From an uncultured Eubacteriales bacterium (GTDB lineage Bacteria; Bacillota; Clostridia; Christensenellales; CAG-138), in NCBI GenBank assembly GCA_900549955.1, contig URQH01000005.1:12389-76388 (forward strand): a DNA stretch of 64,000 bases. Reading direction: 5' to 3'. Position numbers and translations under genes: made by a program. The notes beneath the pieces are model-generated. The model searched no databases. It worked only from the letters and a program-made list of their open reading frames with translations, and was not told the origin of the DNA. This document shows positions 57,923 to 64,000 of the stretch, piece after piece (position 1 is the stretch's first letter; every line of letters begins with the position of its first letter).

Positions 57923-57951
57923 TTGACAACCAAGCAGATATCCTGTATCAT
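57923..57951 (+). promoter_or_regulatory. Promoter of tRNA-Glu
   Basis: Perfect TTGACA (57923-57928), 17-base spacer, TATCAT (57946-57951). Confidence 0.88.
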
Positions 57952-57975
57952 AACTTTCGCAGTCGCGTCGCGCGT

Positions 57976-58048
57976 GCTCGGTTCGTCTAGTGGCCTAGGA
58001 CACCGCCCTCTCACGGCGGTAACAGGGGTTCGACTCCCCTACCGGGTA
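57976..58048 (+). tRNA. tRNA-Glu(CTC)
   Basis: Acceptor GCTCGGT/ACCGGGT (with G-U pairs), D arm GTCTAGTGGCCTAGGAC, anticodon stem CCGCC/GGCGG with loop CTCTCAC (anticodon CTC), T arm AGGGGTTCGACTCCCCT. CCA encoded at 58049-58051. Confidence 0.93.
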
Positions 58049-58059
58049 CCATGCCGGAA

Positions 58060-58089
58060 CGGAACAAAGGATTCTTTGTTCCGTTTTTT
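58060..58089 (+). terminator. Terminator of tRNA-Glu
   Basis: 10-bp perfect stem CGGAACAAAG/CTTTGTTCCG, loop GATT, six T residues. Confidence 0.93.
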
Positions 58090-58195
58090 ATTGAATTCAG
58101 CCCAGGCGCCATTAGATGCAGCCAAATGCGGGCACGCGCTGCGATCCGCCCGTCGGTGGCAGGCTCTAGTTCGCAGGGCGGGCGCTCCTTTTCTC

Positions 58196-58224
58196 TTGCA
58201 TTTGCCACTGCGTTGTGCTACAAT
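58196..58224 (+). promoter_or_regulatory. Promoter of tRNA-Leu
   Basis: TTGCAT (58196-58201), 17-base spacer, TACAAT (58219-58224). Confidence 0.8.
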
Positions 58225-58235
58225 TTGTATCACTG

Positions 58236-58319
58236 GCCGGAATGATGGAATTGGCAGACGTGACGGACTCAAAATCCGTTGGTAGCGATACCGTGTGGGT
58301 TCAAGTCCCACTTCCGGCA
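58236..58319 (+). tRNA. tRNA-Leu(CAA)
   Basis: Class II tRNA. Acceptor GCCGGAA/TTCCGGC with A73, anticodon stem ACGGA/TCCGT, loop CTCAAAA (anticodon CAA), long variable arm TTGGTAGCGATACC, T arm GTGGGTTCAAGTCCCAC. CCA encoded at 58320-58322. It borders the AT-rich island. Confidence 0.95.
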
Positions 58320-58325
58320 CCACGA

Positions 58326-58361
58326 CGGAGCAAGCTTTGTATCGCTTGCTCCGACTTTTTT
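58326..58361 (+). terminator. Terminator of tRNA-Leu
   Basis: 10-bp stem CGGAGCAAGC/GCTTGCTCCG with an 8-base loop and six T residues. Confidence 0.92.
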
Positions 58362-58477
58362 CAACATGTCAGAGCAAGCTCATTCTGCTGATTTCGCCGT
58401 TTCTTTCAAACGCATTGGCTATGCCGAAACAACAGTGAATCTTAATCGTGAGCCCCAGGAACAGGAGGACATGAACG

Positions 58478-58984
58478 ATGAGAAAGCTTAACAAAAAGAG
58501 AATTTCCCTGGGAATCACAGCAGCTATCCTTCTGCTGGCTCTGGCCTTTTACGCCTGGTATACAAAACCCGTGACGCTTTCGGAGCTTTATCCCATGCTG
58601 GAGCTTGACAAATGTACGCAGATTCAGGGGTATTATGAAATCGGGACTCAGGCGGAGCCATCCGAATTTACCATCGCCAAAAACAGCGGAGAATTTGAAA
58701 CGCTGTACAATCTGTTCTATGAACAGCGCTATTGCCGCAGCCTCAGAGATGTGTTTCCCCGCGGCACCAGAATCCATCGGACAGAGCCGGATGATTTTCA
58801 ATGGGATGTCTATTTTGTCTTTGAGCATGTAGAATTTCCTGATGGCAGTACCGGTTCTGGTACCATGCTGCACTTCACAAATTGGTATGGTGCGTTTGAT
58901 ATCCATTTCAACGGAGAAACACACGTTTATCAAGTAAGTGATCAGGAACGTTGGGGTGTTCAAGTTCTGGATACTATACAATGA
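58478..58984 (+). CDS. Unknown exported protein
   Basis: 168 residues. Basic start (MRKLNKKRISLG), one hydrophobic segment at about 12-26 (ITAAILLLALAFYAWY), then a mixed alpha/beta domain (LSELYPMLELDKCTQIQGYYEIG ... FEHVEFPDGSTGSGTMLHFTNWYGAFDIHFNGETHVYQV). Probably anchored outside the membrane. AGGAGG lies 10 bases before ATG 58478. Less GC-rich than the core genes. Family not recognised. Confidence 0.62.
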   Translation: MRKLNKKRISLGITAAILLLALAFYAWYTKPVTLSELYPMLELDKCTQIQGYYEIGTQAEPSEFTIAKNSGEFETLYNLFYEQRYCRSLRDVFPRGTRIHRTEPDDFQWDVYFVFEHVEFPDGSTGSGTMLHFTNWYGAFDIHFNGETHVYQVSDQERWGVQVLDTIQ

Positions 58985-59229
58985 AACGCACATCGGGCCC
59001 CCTTCGGCGGGCTTCGATTTGGCTTTGGGTGCAGGCCGGAACGCCACAGCATCTATCCTGTTGCGATATTCCAGTCGAGAACCTCGAGGTGCAAACGCGT
59101 AGTTGAGACTCTCCTTTTTTCAACATCTTTCTCTTGGATTTGCCTGTTTATAAACACTAACCGAGTTGTACCCGGAGCCGAACGAGTTCCGAACCCCTTT
59201 CTTGTTTTTCCCCAACAGGAGGTAAACAA

Positions 59230-59502
59230 ATGAAATTTTCTTTTGACTCTTTTGCCGACGGATCTTTTGATTATGACTGCAAAACGAAAAATCATACCTG
59301 TCTTTGGCTTCGTGAAGCAAACATGGATATTGGCGGTGGAACAATATCAAAAGAAGAGATTGACAGTCTTACAAATTATCCTGATATTGATGTGGTGACA
59401 ATCTCCGGCCTGCGCCAAGACACTTTTGGATATTTTATAAAAAATTACGGCAAACAGCTCAGAGCCATCCGCTTTTTCAAAAACAAATTTGAATATCAGT
59501 AA
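59230..59502 (+). pseudogene. Truncated leucine-rich-repeat-type protein
   Basis: 90 residues with an excellent ribosome site (AGGAGGTAAACAA). MKFSFDSFADGSFDYDCKTKNHTCLWLREANMD and IDVVTISGLRQDTFGYFIKNYGKQLRAIRFFKNK resemble the start of longer (250-400 residue) LRR-like proteins of gut Clostridia that continue with repeats. The frame stops after FEYQ, just where the repeats should begin. Recognition is from memory; it could also be a complete small protein. Confidence 0.5.
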
Positions 59503-59746
59503 ATTATGACCTTTCAACAGAGGTTACAGTGCTTTAATAAAATCCTCCAAAAGCCTTGAAAACAAAGGATTTATCGCAATGTGTTCGCCTTATCTCTTTA
59601 TACGGTTACACACAAGTTTACTCTTTCCCTCCTTGCTCATAAGGGCAAATGCAAGGGCAAGAAAATCTCATAACAAGATATAACAGAGTGTGGCAATCGG
59701 AGAACTGTGATGTATGTGCGAATATATTATAACGGAGGATTTTTCA

Positions 59747-60124
59747 ATGGACAAGTATATTTACGATGATAAAAATGGTCTGTGGTATGAACTGCAAGGA
59801 GATTATTATATTCCTTGTTTTATCTTACCAGCCGAAAAAGAACAGCCTATCGGTTTGTGGGGACAGCGGCACTTGCGGTATCTGAAAGAATACCACAGAA
59901 ATACATACACAACGCTACTTACAAGCGGTAGGCTGAACACTTACCTTGCCGATATAGATAAACAAGCACAGGAGCGTATGGAAAGACTTACAGAGCAGAT
60001 GAAACGGGCGCAGGGTGTCACGGAGCAGTTAAAAGCAGAAAACGCCTTAGAATGGGTGCAGAGGATAAATAACATACGAGCGTGTGCAAAGGAGATTATA
60101 GAAAAGGAAATCATCTTTGCATAA
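59747..60124 (+). CDS. tnpV: Transposon-encoded protein TnpV
   Basis: 125 residues. YDDKNGLWYELQGDYYIPCFILPAEKEQPIGLWGQRHLRYLKEYHRNTYTTLLTSGRLNTYLADID is the TnpV family pattern; the C-terminus is a coiled coil. TnpV genes occur in Tn4451/CTn-like elements; their role is not established. Start ATG 59747 with CGGAGG at 8 bases. No transposase or recombinase gene of the element is left nearby. Confidence 0.85.
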   Translation: MDKYIYDDKNGLWYELQGDYYIPCFILPAEKEQPIGLWGQRHLRYLKEYHRNTYTTLLTSGRLNTYLADIDKQAQERMERLTEQMKRAQGVTEQLKAENALEWVQRINNIRACAKEIIEKEIIFA

Positions 60125-60133
60125 TTACAGAAA

Positions 60134-60170
60134 GGCGGCAGAGAAAAATCTTTGCCGCCTAAAAATTTTT
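60134..60170 (+). terminator. Terminator of tnpV
   Basis: 7-bp stem GGCGGCA/TGCCGCC with a 12-base loop, followed by TAAAAATTTTT. Confidence 0.65.
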
Positions 60171-60180
60171 AAAAAAGGTC

Positions 60181-60211
60181 TTGTTTGTGACGCCGCGTAA
60201 TGATTTATAAT
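60181..60211 (+). promoter_or_regulatory. MerR-type promoter of the exporter operon
   Basis: TTGTTT (60181-60186) and TATAAT (60206-60211) are 19 bases apart, the elongated spacer that MerR regulators correct by DNA twisting. The arms GACGCC and GGTGTC form an imperfect dyad around the -10 region (60189-60218). Confidence 0.7.
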
Positions 60212-60233
60212 AGGTGTCAGGAGGTAAATAATT

Positions 60234-61034
60234 ATGGCAAAATACAGAGCAATTCCGCAAGGGTTTATGACAGTTGGAGAAGTGGCAAAGAAAATGGGAG
60301 TTACCGTCCGTACTCTGCAATACTACGATAAAGAAGGACTGCTTTCCCCATCGGCAGAAAGCGAAGGCGGACGCAGGCTTTATACCGATAAAGATTTGAT
60401 TACACTTCATCAGATTATATCTTTGAAATCACTGGGCTTTTCTTTGGACGATATAAAAGAGCGGTTGATCTCTTTGGAAACACCGGCTGATGTTGCAAAT
60501 GCTCTTACAGAGCAGGCAGATGATATACGCCAAAAAATAGAACAGCTTCAGGCTTCGTTGTCAGCAATAGAACAGTTAAAAGCAGAAGTTTTACAAATGC
60601 AGACGGTCAACTTTAAGAAGTATGCAGATATTATTGTCAATCTACAAATGAAGAATGACTCTTATTATCTTATTAAGCGTTTCGATGATGATACGCTCGA
60701 CCATATACGCAGTCAATTTGATAAGGAAAGCGGCTTAGACTTTATGGACAGATTTAACCGCCTAAGTGATGAAATCGTACAGCTTCAAAAAGAAAATGTA
60801 CCGCCCGAAAGCGAAAAATGCCAACAGGTTGTAAAAGAATATTGGGGCTTGATTATGGAGTTTACAAATGGCGATATGAGTATGCTTCCGAAATTGATGG
60901 AAGTCGGTAATATTGATACTGCCACAAACGCTTGGGAAGAAAGGCAGAAAATCGTTAACGCTTATTTAGAACCAGCTTTGCAAGTCTATTTTTCAAGACT
61001 TGGAACAAATCCCTTTGAGGAGGTGAAACCGTGA
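60234..61034 (+). CDS. MerR-family transcriptional activator
   Basis: 266 residues. N-terminal winged HTH (VGEVAKKMGVTVRTLQYYDKEGLLSPSAESEGGRRLYTDKDLITLHQIISLKSLGFSLDDIK), dimerising coiled coil (about 75-120), and a C-terminal ligand-binding helical domain (TipA/TipAS-like size). No metal-binding cysteine cluster is visible, so a drug or peptide signal is more likely than a metal. AGGAGG precedes ATG 60234. It overlaps the ATPase gene by 4 bases and probably autoregulates through the 19-base-spacer promoter. Confidence 0.94.
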   Translation: MAKYRAIPQGFMTVGEVAKKMGVTVRTLQYYDKEGLLSPSAESEGGRRLYTDKDLITLHQIISLKSLGFSLDDIKERLISLETPADVANALTEQADDIRQKIEQLQASLSAIEQLKAEVLQMQTVNFKKYADIIVNLQMKNDSYYLIKRFDDDTLDHIRSQFDKESGLDFMDRFNRLSDEIVQLQKENVPPESEKCQQVVKEYWGLIMEFTNGDMSMLPKLMEVGNIDTATNAWEERQKIVNAYLEPALQVYFSRLGTNPFEEVKP

Positions 61035-61846
61035 AAGACGCAATACAAGTTCGTGAATTAAAGAAAAGTTATGGCAGTCATATGGTTCTTAAGGGTCTTG
61101 ATTTTCAAATTGAAAAAGGAGAAATTTTCGCTCTGCTCGGCGTAAACGGAGCAGGAAAAACGACAACGCTTGAATGTATCGAAGGTCTAAGAAAATATGA
61201 CAGTGGTGCGATTACTGTAAACGGGAAAATGGGTATTCAGCTACAATCATCATCTTTGCCCGCCCATATTAAGCCAATGGAGGCTATAAAGCTGTTTGCA
61301 AAATGGAATAAAACAAAAATTGATGATACCATGCTTAACGGTCTTGGTATCAAAGAAATGGAAAAGAAGCAGTATATACAATTATCCACAGGACAAAAAA
61401 GACGGTTACATCTTGCTCTTGCACTTATAGGCAATCCCGATGTTATTTTTCTCGATGAGCCGACTGCGGGACTTGATGTCGAGGGTAGACTATCGCTCCA
61501 CGAACAAATCCGAAAGCTCAAATCACACGGAAAAACAATCGTCTTGGCAAGTCACGATATGGCGGAAGTAGAAACCTTATGTGACCGCATTGCTATTCTA
61601 AATAACGGAAATATTGCCTTTTGCGGTACGGCTTCGGAACTGACCGATAGGGTTGGGAGAAAATATTTTATCCATATCAAGACGCAGCAAGGAGACAACA
61701 CTTTTGAAACGGACAATATCGAAGATACTTTGATTTCTTTACTGGGCGAATTAAAACAGAAAAAAATCCATGTATTAGATATTAAAGTTGATCGTGGCAC
61801 GCTGGAACAGCATTTTATCGAAATGGCAAGGAGGGAAGCAGAATGA
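61031..61846 (+). CDS. ABC exporter ATPase (drug or antimicrobial-peptide type)
   Basis: 271 residues. Walker A GVNGAGKTTTLECIEG, signature LSTGQKRRLHLALALIG (LSTGQ in place of LSGGQ), Walker B VIFLDEPTAGLD, H-loop ASHDMAEVE. The C-terminal 60 residues form a regulatory tail typical of CcmA/DrrA-type exporters. GAGGAGG lies upstream of the start, which overlaps the merR stop by 4 bases. Confidence 0.94.
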   Translation: MKDAIQVRELKKSYGSHMVLKGLDFQIEKGEIFALLGVNGAGKTTTLECIEGLRKYDSGAITVNGKMGIQLQSSSLPAHIKPMEAIKLFAKWNKTKIDDTMLNGLGIKEMEKKQYIQLSTGQKRRLHLALALIGNPDVIFLDEPTAGLDVEGRLSLHEQIRKLKSHGKTIVLASHDMAEVETLCDRIAILNNGNIAFCGTASELTDRVGRKYFIHIKTQQGDNTFETDNIEDTLISLLGELKQKKIHVLDIKVDRGTLEQHFIEMARREAE

Positions 61847-62559
61847 ACGGTTTTTTATATGGCGTAGCATTACAGTGGAAGTTGGATATACGCAGTAAAT
61901 CTTTGTTGGTAACCTGCTATATCGTTCCGCTTATTTTCTTTCTGCTTATGGGTGGTATTTTTACTTCTGTTATGCCTGAAATGAGAAGCACACTGATACA
62001 ATCTATGATTGTGATGAGCGTTTCAATGGGAGCGTTTATTGGGTTACCGCCATCATTGATTGAAACTTATGGAAGTGATGTAAAAAAGGTTTATAAAGCA
62101 AATGGAGTACCTTTATATTTAGGTATTGTTACAATGTTCCTTTCTGCATTTGTGCATTTGATGATTAGCTGTGCCATTATATTACTGCTTGCCCCGATAC
62201 TGTTTGAGGCGGCTTTGCCAGTACAGTTTCCGTTTTTCTTTCTTGCGCTTGCCATATACATCATTGTGTCGCTGAGTATTGGAGGTATATTAGGATTGGT
62301 TGTAAAAAATCAGGCAAAGCTGACAATGATAGCGCAGCTTGTGTTTTTACCCTCGATTATGCTTTCAGGGATTATGTTCCCTATCGACTTGCTTCCCGAT
62401 TTTCTTGAAGCCATAGGGCGTATTTTCCCCGCTTCTTGGGGATACCGATTGATGTTAGATAATGGTTTTTGCCTTGAAAATCTATGGTACTTAATTCTTA
62501 TATTCTGTGCGGCAGTAATTATATGTGCAATACTTTTGAACAAGCAAAAATCCAAATAG
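61843..62559 (+). CDS. ABC-2 type exporter permease
   Basis: 238 residues with six hydrophobic segments (first: LLVTCYIVPLIFFLLMGGIF; later LVFLPSIMLSGIMFPIDLLPDFLEAIGRIFPASWGYRLMLDNG, the typical ABC-2 end). Works with the preceding ATPase, start overlapping by 4 bases. Substrate probably an antibiotic or lantibiotic-like compound, inferred from the MerR/ABC-2 context. Confidence 0.92.
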   Translation: MNGFLYGVALQWKLDIRSKSLLVTCYIVPLIFFLLMGGIFTSVMPEMRSTLIQSMIVMSVSMGAFIGLPPSLIETYGSDVKKVYKANGVPLYLGIVTMFLSAFVHLMISCAIILLLAPILFEAALPVQFPFFFLALAIYIIVSLSIGGILGLVVKNQAKLTMIAQLVFLPSIMLSGIMFPIDLLPDFLEAIGRIFPASWGYRLMLDNGFCLENLWYLILIFCAAVIICAILLNKQKSK

Positions 62560-62576
62560 GTCGGAGGACAAAGGTT

Positions 62577-62696
62577 TTGAATAAAACAGAATGGATATTA
62601 TGCCCTATCTGCGGCAATAAAACTCGTACAATGATACGGGAAGATACAGAATTAAGAAACTTCCCTCTCTACTGTCCGAAGTGCACGCTTTGGTAA
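62577..62696 (+). pseudogene. Truncated cysteine-rich KTR protein
   Basis: 39 codons from TTG 62577 (GGAGG 9 bases upstream): NKTEWILCPICGNKTRTMIRED ... LRNFPLYCPKCTLW. The CPICGNKTR and LYCPKC pairs are the zinc-ribbon core of the cysteine-rich KTR family common on Tn916-like elements, where the protein continues about 15-20 residues past CPKC. Here the sequence turns into unrelated GC-rich DNA and stops at once, so the gene was cut by the island's right-hand junction at about 62682. Confidence 0.78.
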
Positions 62697-62814
62697 CGAT
62701 CGTGCTGCCATGCAGTGGCTGGCCAGTTCAGCCGCCATACCTCGCCATACCTATTGTATCGGCCATCAAAGGCCTAAATTCCCCATCGCCTTCCCGCCCA
62801 TTGGCACAGCAGCC

Positions 62815-62856
62815 CCCTCAGGTGCGGGGGCGTTTCAGCGCTCCCGCACCTGAGGG
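62815..62856. repeat. 14-bp inverted repeat
   Basis: CCCTCAGGTGCGGG (62815-62828) and its exact inverse (62843-62856) around a 14-base loop. No U tract follows; possible old terminator. Confidence 0.6.
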
Positions 62857-62999
62857 CAGTTCGCTTCCCGTTCCAGCAGTCGATAGGCTCCTTTCCCGGC
62901 TTTCTCCACCTTGCCCTCCAACGCCAACTGAAGCAGGATGCGCTGCCGTGCAGCCGAAACGATTCCCGTTCCAGCCCGCGCAGCGCGCCGGCATTTCCC

Positions 63000-63283
63000 T
63001 CCACAAAGAACCCCAGATCGCACAGACGGCGCAGTTCCTGCACGTTCTCTGCCTGTCTGCGCCCGCGCTCGGCGTGATCAACATGGTGACGAGCTGTTTC
63101 CAGGCGCTCGACAAGGCGCTGCACTCCCTGACCATTACGGTCCTGCGCAACGCCGTGCTGTTTATTCCACCCGTAATCCTACTGAATCGGCTCTGGGGAT
63201 GCAGGGCGTTTTCACGGTCCAACCCGCCGTAGAATGGCTGTTGTGCGTCATTTTCCTTGCGCTCTATGCCAGGAGAGCCACAC
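63000..63283 (+). pseudogene. C-terminal fragment of a MATE-family exporter, frameshifted
   Basis: In one frame: AQFLHVLCLSAPALGVINMVTSCFQALDKALHSLTITVLRNAVLFIPPVILLNRLWG; after a shift in GGGG at 63195-63198 the other frame continues MQGVFTVQPAVEWLLCVIFLALYARRA. Together this is the late half of a MATE exporter (FQALxKA, LRNxVLFIP, QPxVExL). The N-terminal 300 residues are missing. Confidence 0.68.
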
Positions 63284-63507
63284 ACGGCAAGCAGGCGCAG
63301 AGCACCCGAGGAAATCCGTTGCACGCAGTCGGAAAGCTGACCGCCCGTCCCTTCCTCCCCGCAGAACCTGTACGCGCCCACAGCCGTCCCGCTGCGGGCG
63401 CGCGTCTTTTCCCTTTCGGTTTTCTCCTCCATACAGGCGCGCCGTTCGCCGTCAAGCGGCTCACCCCCCGCCCAAAGAGCGAGTGAAGCCGTGCTTGCAG
63501 CCCGTCA

Positions 63508-63536
63508 TTGCTTTGCCGGCCAGAGCATGGTATAGT
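63508..63536 (+). promoter_or_regulatory. Promoter of the last gene
   Basis: TTGCTT (63508-63513), 17-base spacer, TATAGT (63531-63536), 22 bases before the ATG. Confidence 0.7.
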
Positions 63537-63557
63537 ATTTTAAAAGGGGGGTATACT

Positions 63558-64000
63558 ATGAGATTGTTGACCATGAAACGCGCGAAACGGTACGTCGCCT
63601 GCCTCGTGAAGATGAAGGTCTTTATCGAAGATCCGACCGGCGACACGATGATCAACGGCACGCCGTGCCGCAAATTGGGAGAACTGAAAAACGGCGAGGA
63701 AAAGACCTTTGAAATTTCCGAACAAAGCGCAAAAGTCTTTGTCATTGCGGATAAGCTGAGCAAAAATTACTGCAATGACTTTTATGAATTGCCCGAAGGG
63801 CAGGAGGACATCTTCCTATCCGGCAAAAACAAGTTTAATCTGGCCACCGGCAACGCCTTCCGGTTTGACAACAACGACTCGGCGCAGGCGCTCGCCAACC
63901 GCAAAAAAGGCGGTCGCAAGGGTCTGATCGTATTCCTTTGCGCAATACTGGCCGGCATTGCCATCTATCTGCTTCTGACGCTTCCGCTCTCCGACCTTGC
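63558..64000 (+). CDS. Unknown membrane protein, C-terminus beyond window
   Basis: 147 residues visible, frame open to the window end. N-terminal beta-rich domain (KMKVFIEDPTGDTMINGTPCRKLGELKNGEEKTFEISEQSAKVFVIADKLSK), followed by a basic stretch (NRKKGGRKG) and a membrane helix (LIVFLCAILAGIAIYLLLTLPL). AAGGGGGG precedes ATG 63558 by about 8 bases. Cytoplasmic domain plus membrane anchor; family not recognised. Confidence 0.75.
   Translation, partial: MRLLTMKRAKRYVACLVKMKVFIEDPTGDTMINGTPCRKLGELKNGEEKTFEISEQSAKVFVIADKLSKNYCNDFYELPEGQEDIFLSGKNKFNLATGNAFRFDNNDSAQALANRKKGGRKGLIVFLCAILAGIAIYLLLTLPLSDL

Larger units (their letters stand above)
58370..62690. mobile_element. AT-rich genomic island next to tRNA-Leu, remnant of a Tn916/Tn4451-like element
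   Basis: Codon use and base composition shift to AT-rich here, most clearly from 59100 to 62690. Contents: unknown lipoprotein-size protein, a truncated leucine-rich-repeat-type gene, TnpV, a MerR/ABC exporter cassette and a truncated cysteine-rich KTR gene. The right edge is sharp: in the KTR gene the native frame breaks after CPKC at about 62682. The left edge is soft, between the tRNA-Leu terminator and about 59060, where a GC-rich stretch at 58985-59060 is host-like. No integrase or clear att repeats remain. Gaps 58985-59229 and 59503-59746 hold no supportable gene. Confidence 0.72.
62697..63557. other. Decayed GC-rich region without intact genes
   Basis: About 860 bases between the island edge and the last gene. 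It holds a 14-bp inverted repeat (62815-62856), a MATE exporter remnant (about 63000-63283) and a promoter for the final gene (63508-63536). Several frames are open, but none has a ribosome site or coherent homology over its length. It looks like host DNA disrupted when the island inserted or was partly deleted. Confidence 0.6.

Noticed and set aside
58366..58491. Possible 41-residue ORF (MSEQAHSADFAVSFKRIGYAETTVNLN...) between tRNA-Leu and the unknown exported protein
   Set aside because: No ribosome site and it begins inside the tRNA-Leu terminator region. It may be the tail of a lost gene, but I cannot support it.
59053..59295. Minus-strand ORF opposite the truncated LRR gene
   Set aside because: It runs opposite a gene with a strong ribosome site, lacks one of its own, and has no recognisable motif.
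62818..63432. 204-residue minus-strand ORF over the decayed region
   Set aside because: It overlaps the MATE remnant on the other strand, has no ribosome site, and its composition fits a GC-rich shadow frame.

Overview
The window comes from a fairly GC-rich, spore-forming member of the Clostridia (Bacillota). The evidence is two alpha/beta-type small acid-soluble spore proteins, a YlmC-type PRC-barrel protein, NrdR, a YloU/FakA/RecG block, several PhoP/PhoR-like two-component systems, TTG start codons, strong AGGAGG ribosome binding sites, sigma-A promoters with 17-base spacers, and no outer-membrane genes. I cannot name the species.

Layout. 0-12 kb (mostly minus strand): end of prmC, a DUF1385 protein, MscL, two PhoPR-like systems on either side of a SPOR-domain protein, an unusual cysteine-poor uracil-DNA-glycosylase relative, and a class A penicillin-binding protein. 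12-14 kb: tRNA-Ala, an unknown membrane protein, the C-terminal remnant of a tyrosine integrase, and two tRNA-Ser genes. 14-22 kb (minus): an ABC/FtsX module with a secreted heptad-repeat protein and a 31-residue micropeptide, a PrsA-like foldase, pgeF, nrdR, ylmC and rpsU. 22-28.6 kb (plus): a complete nucleoside importer (BMP lipoprotein, ATPase, two permeases) followed by thymidine kinase and a deoxyribosyltransferase-like protein. 28.9-32 kb: an ABC importer without a binding protein, then a cobalamin riboswitch controlling a DUF4430 protein and an ECF-type S component. 31.7-39.5 kb: a TetR gene with a 40-bp palindromic operator, an RND exporter, a CLC chloride channel, and a KdpDE-like pair that lacks the KdpD sensor domains. 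39.5-48.7 kb (minus): two SASPs, recG, fakA, an Asp23 protein, yebC, a family 4 uracil-DNA glycosylase, a degenerate NagB relative, a lipase-like hydrolase and a CNNM/CorC-type protein. 49-58 kb (plus): an aminotransferase, a small XRE regulator, a ComEC without its nuclease-like domain, an AEC permease with an apparently leaderless mRNA, an IMP dehydrogenase of the Tritrichomonas type, an orphan ABC-2 permease and a glycosyltransferase that seems to start with CTG, followed by tRNA-Glu and tRNA-Leu.

58.4-62.7 kb is a visibly AT-richer island just downstream of tRNA-Leu. It carries a TnpV protein, a MerR-regulated ABC exporter and a truncated cysteine-rich KTR protein, all typical of Tn916/Tn4451-like mobile elements. 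It ends abruptly in GC-rich decayed sequence that holds a MATE exporter remnant. The last gene runs off the window.

The most notable items are the B12-riboswitch/DUF4430/ECF operon, the micropeptide inside the FtsX/heptad-repeat operon, the TetR double operator, the apparent CTG start and leaderless gene, the FeS-less glycosylase paralogue, and the island next to tRNA-Leu. All calls rest on reading sequence and motifs; no database search was run.
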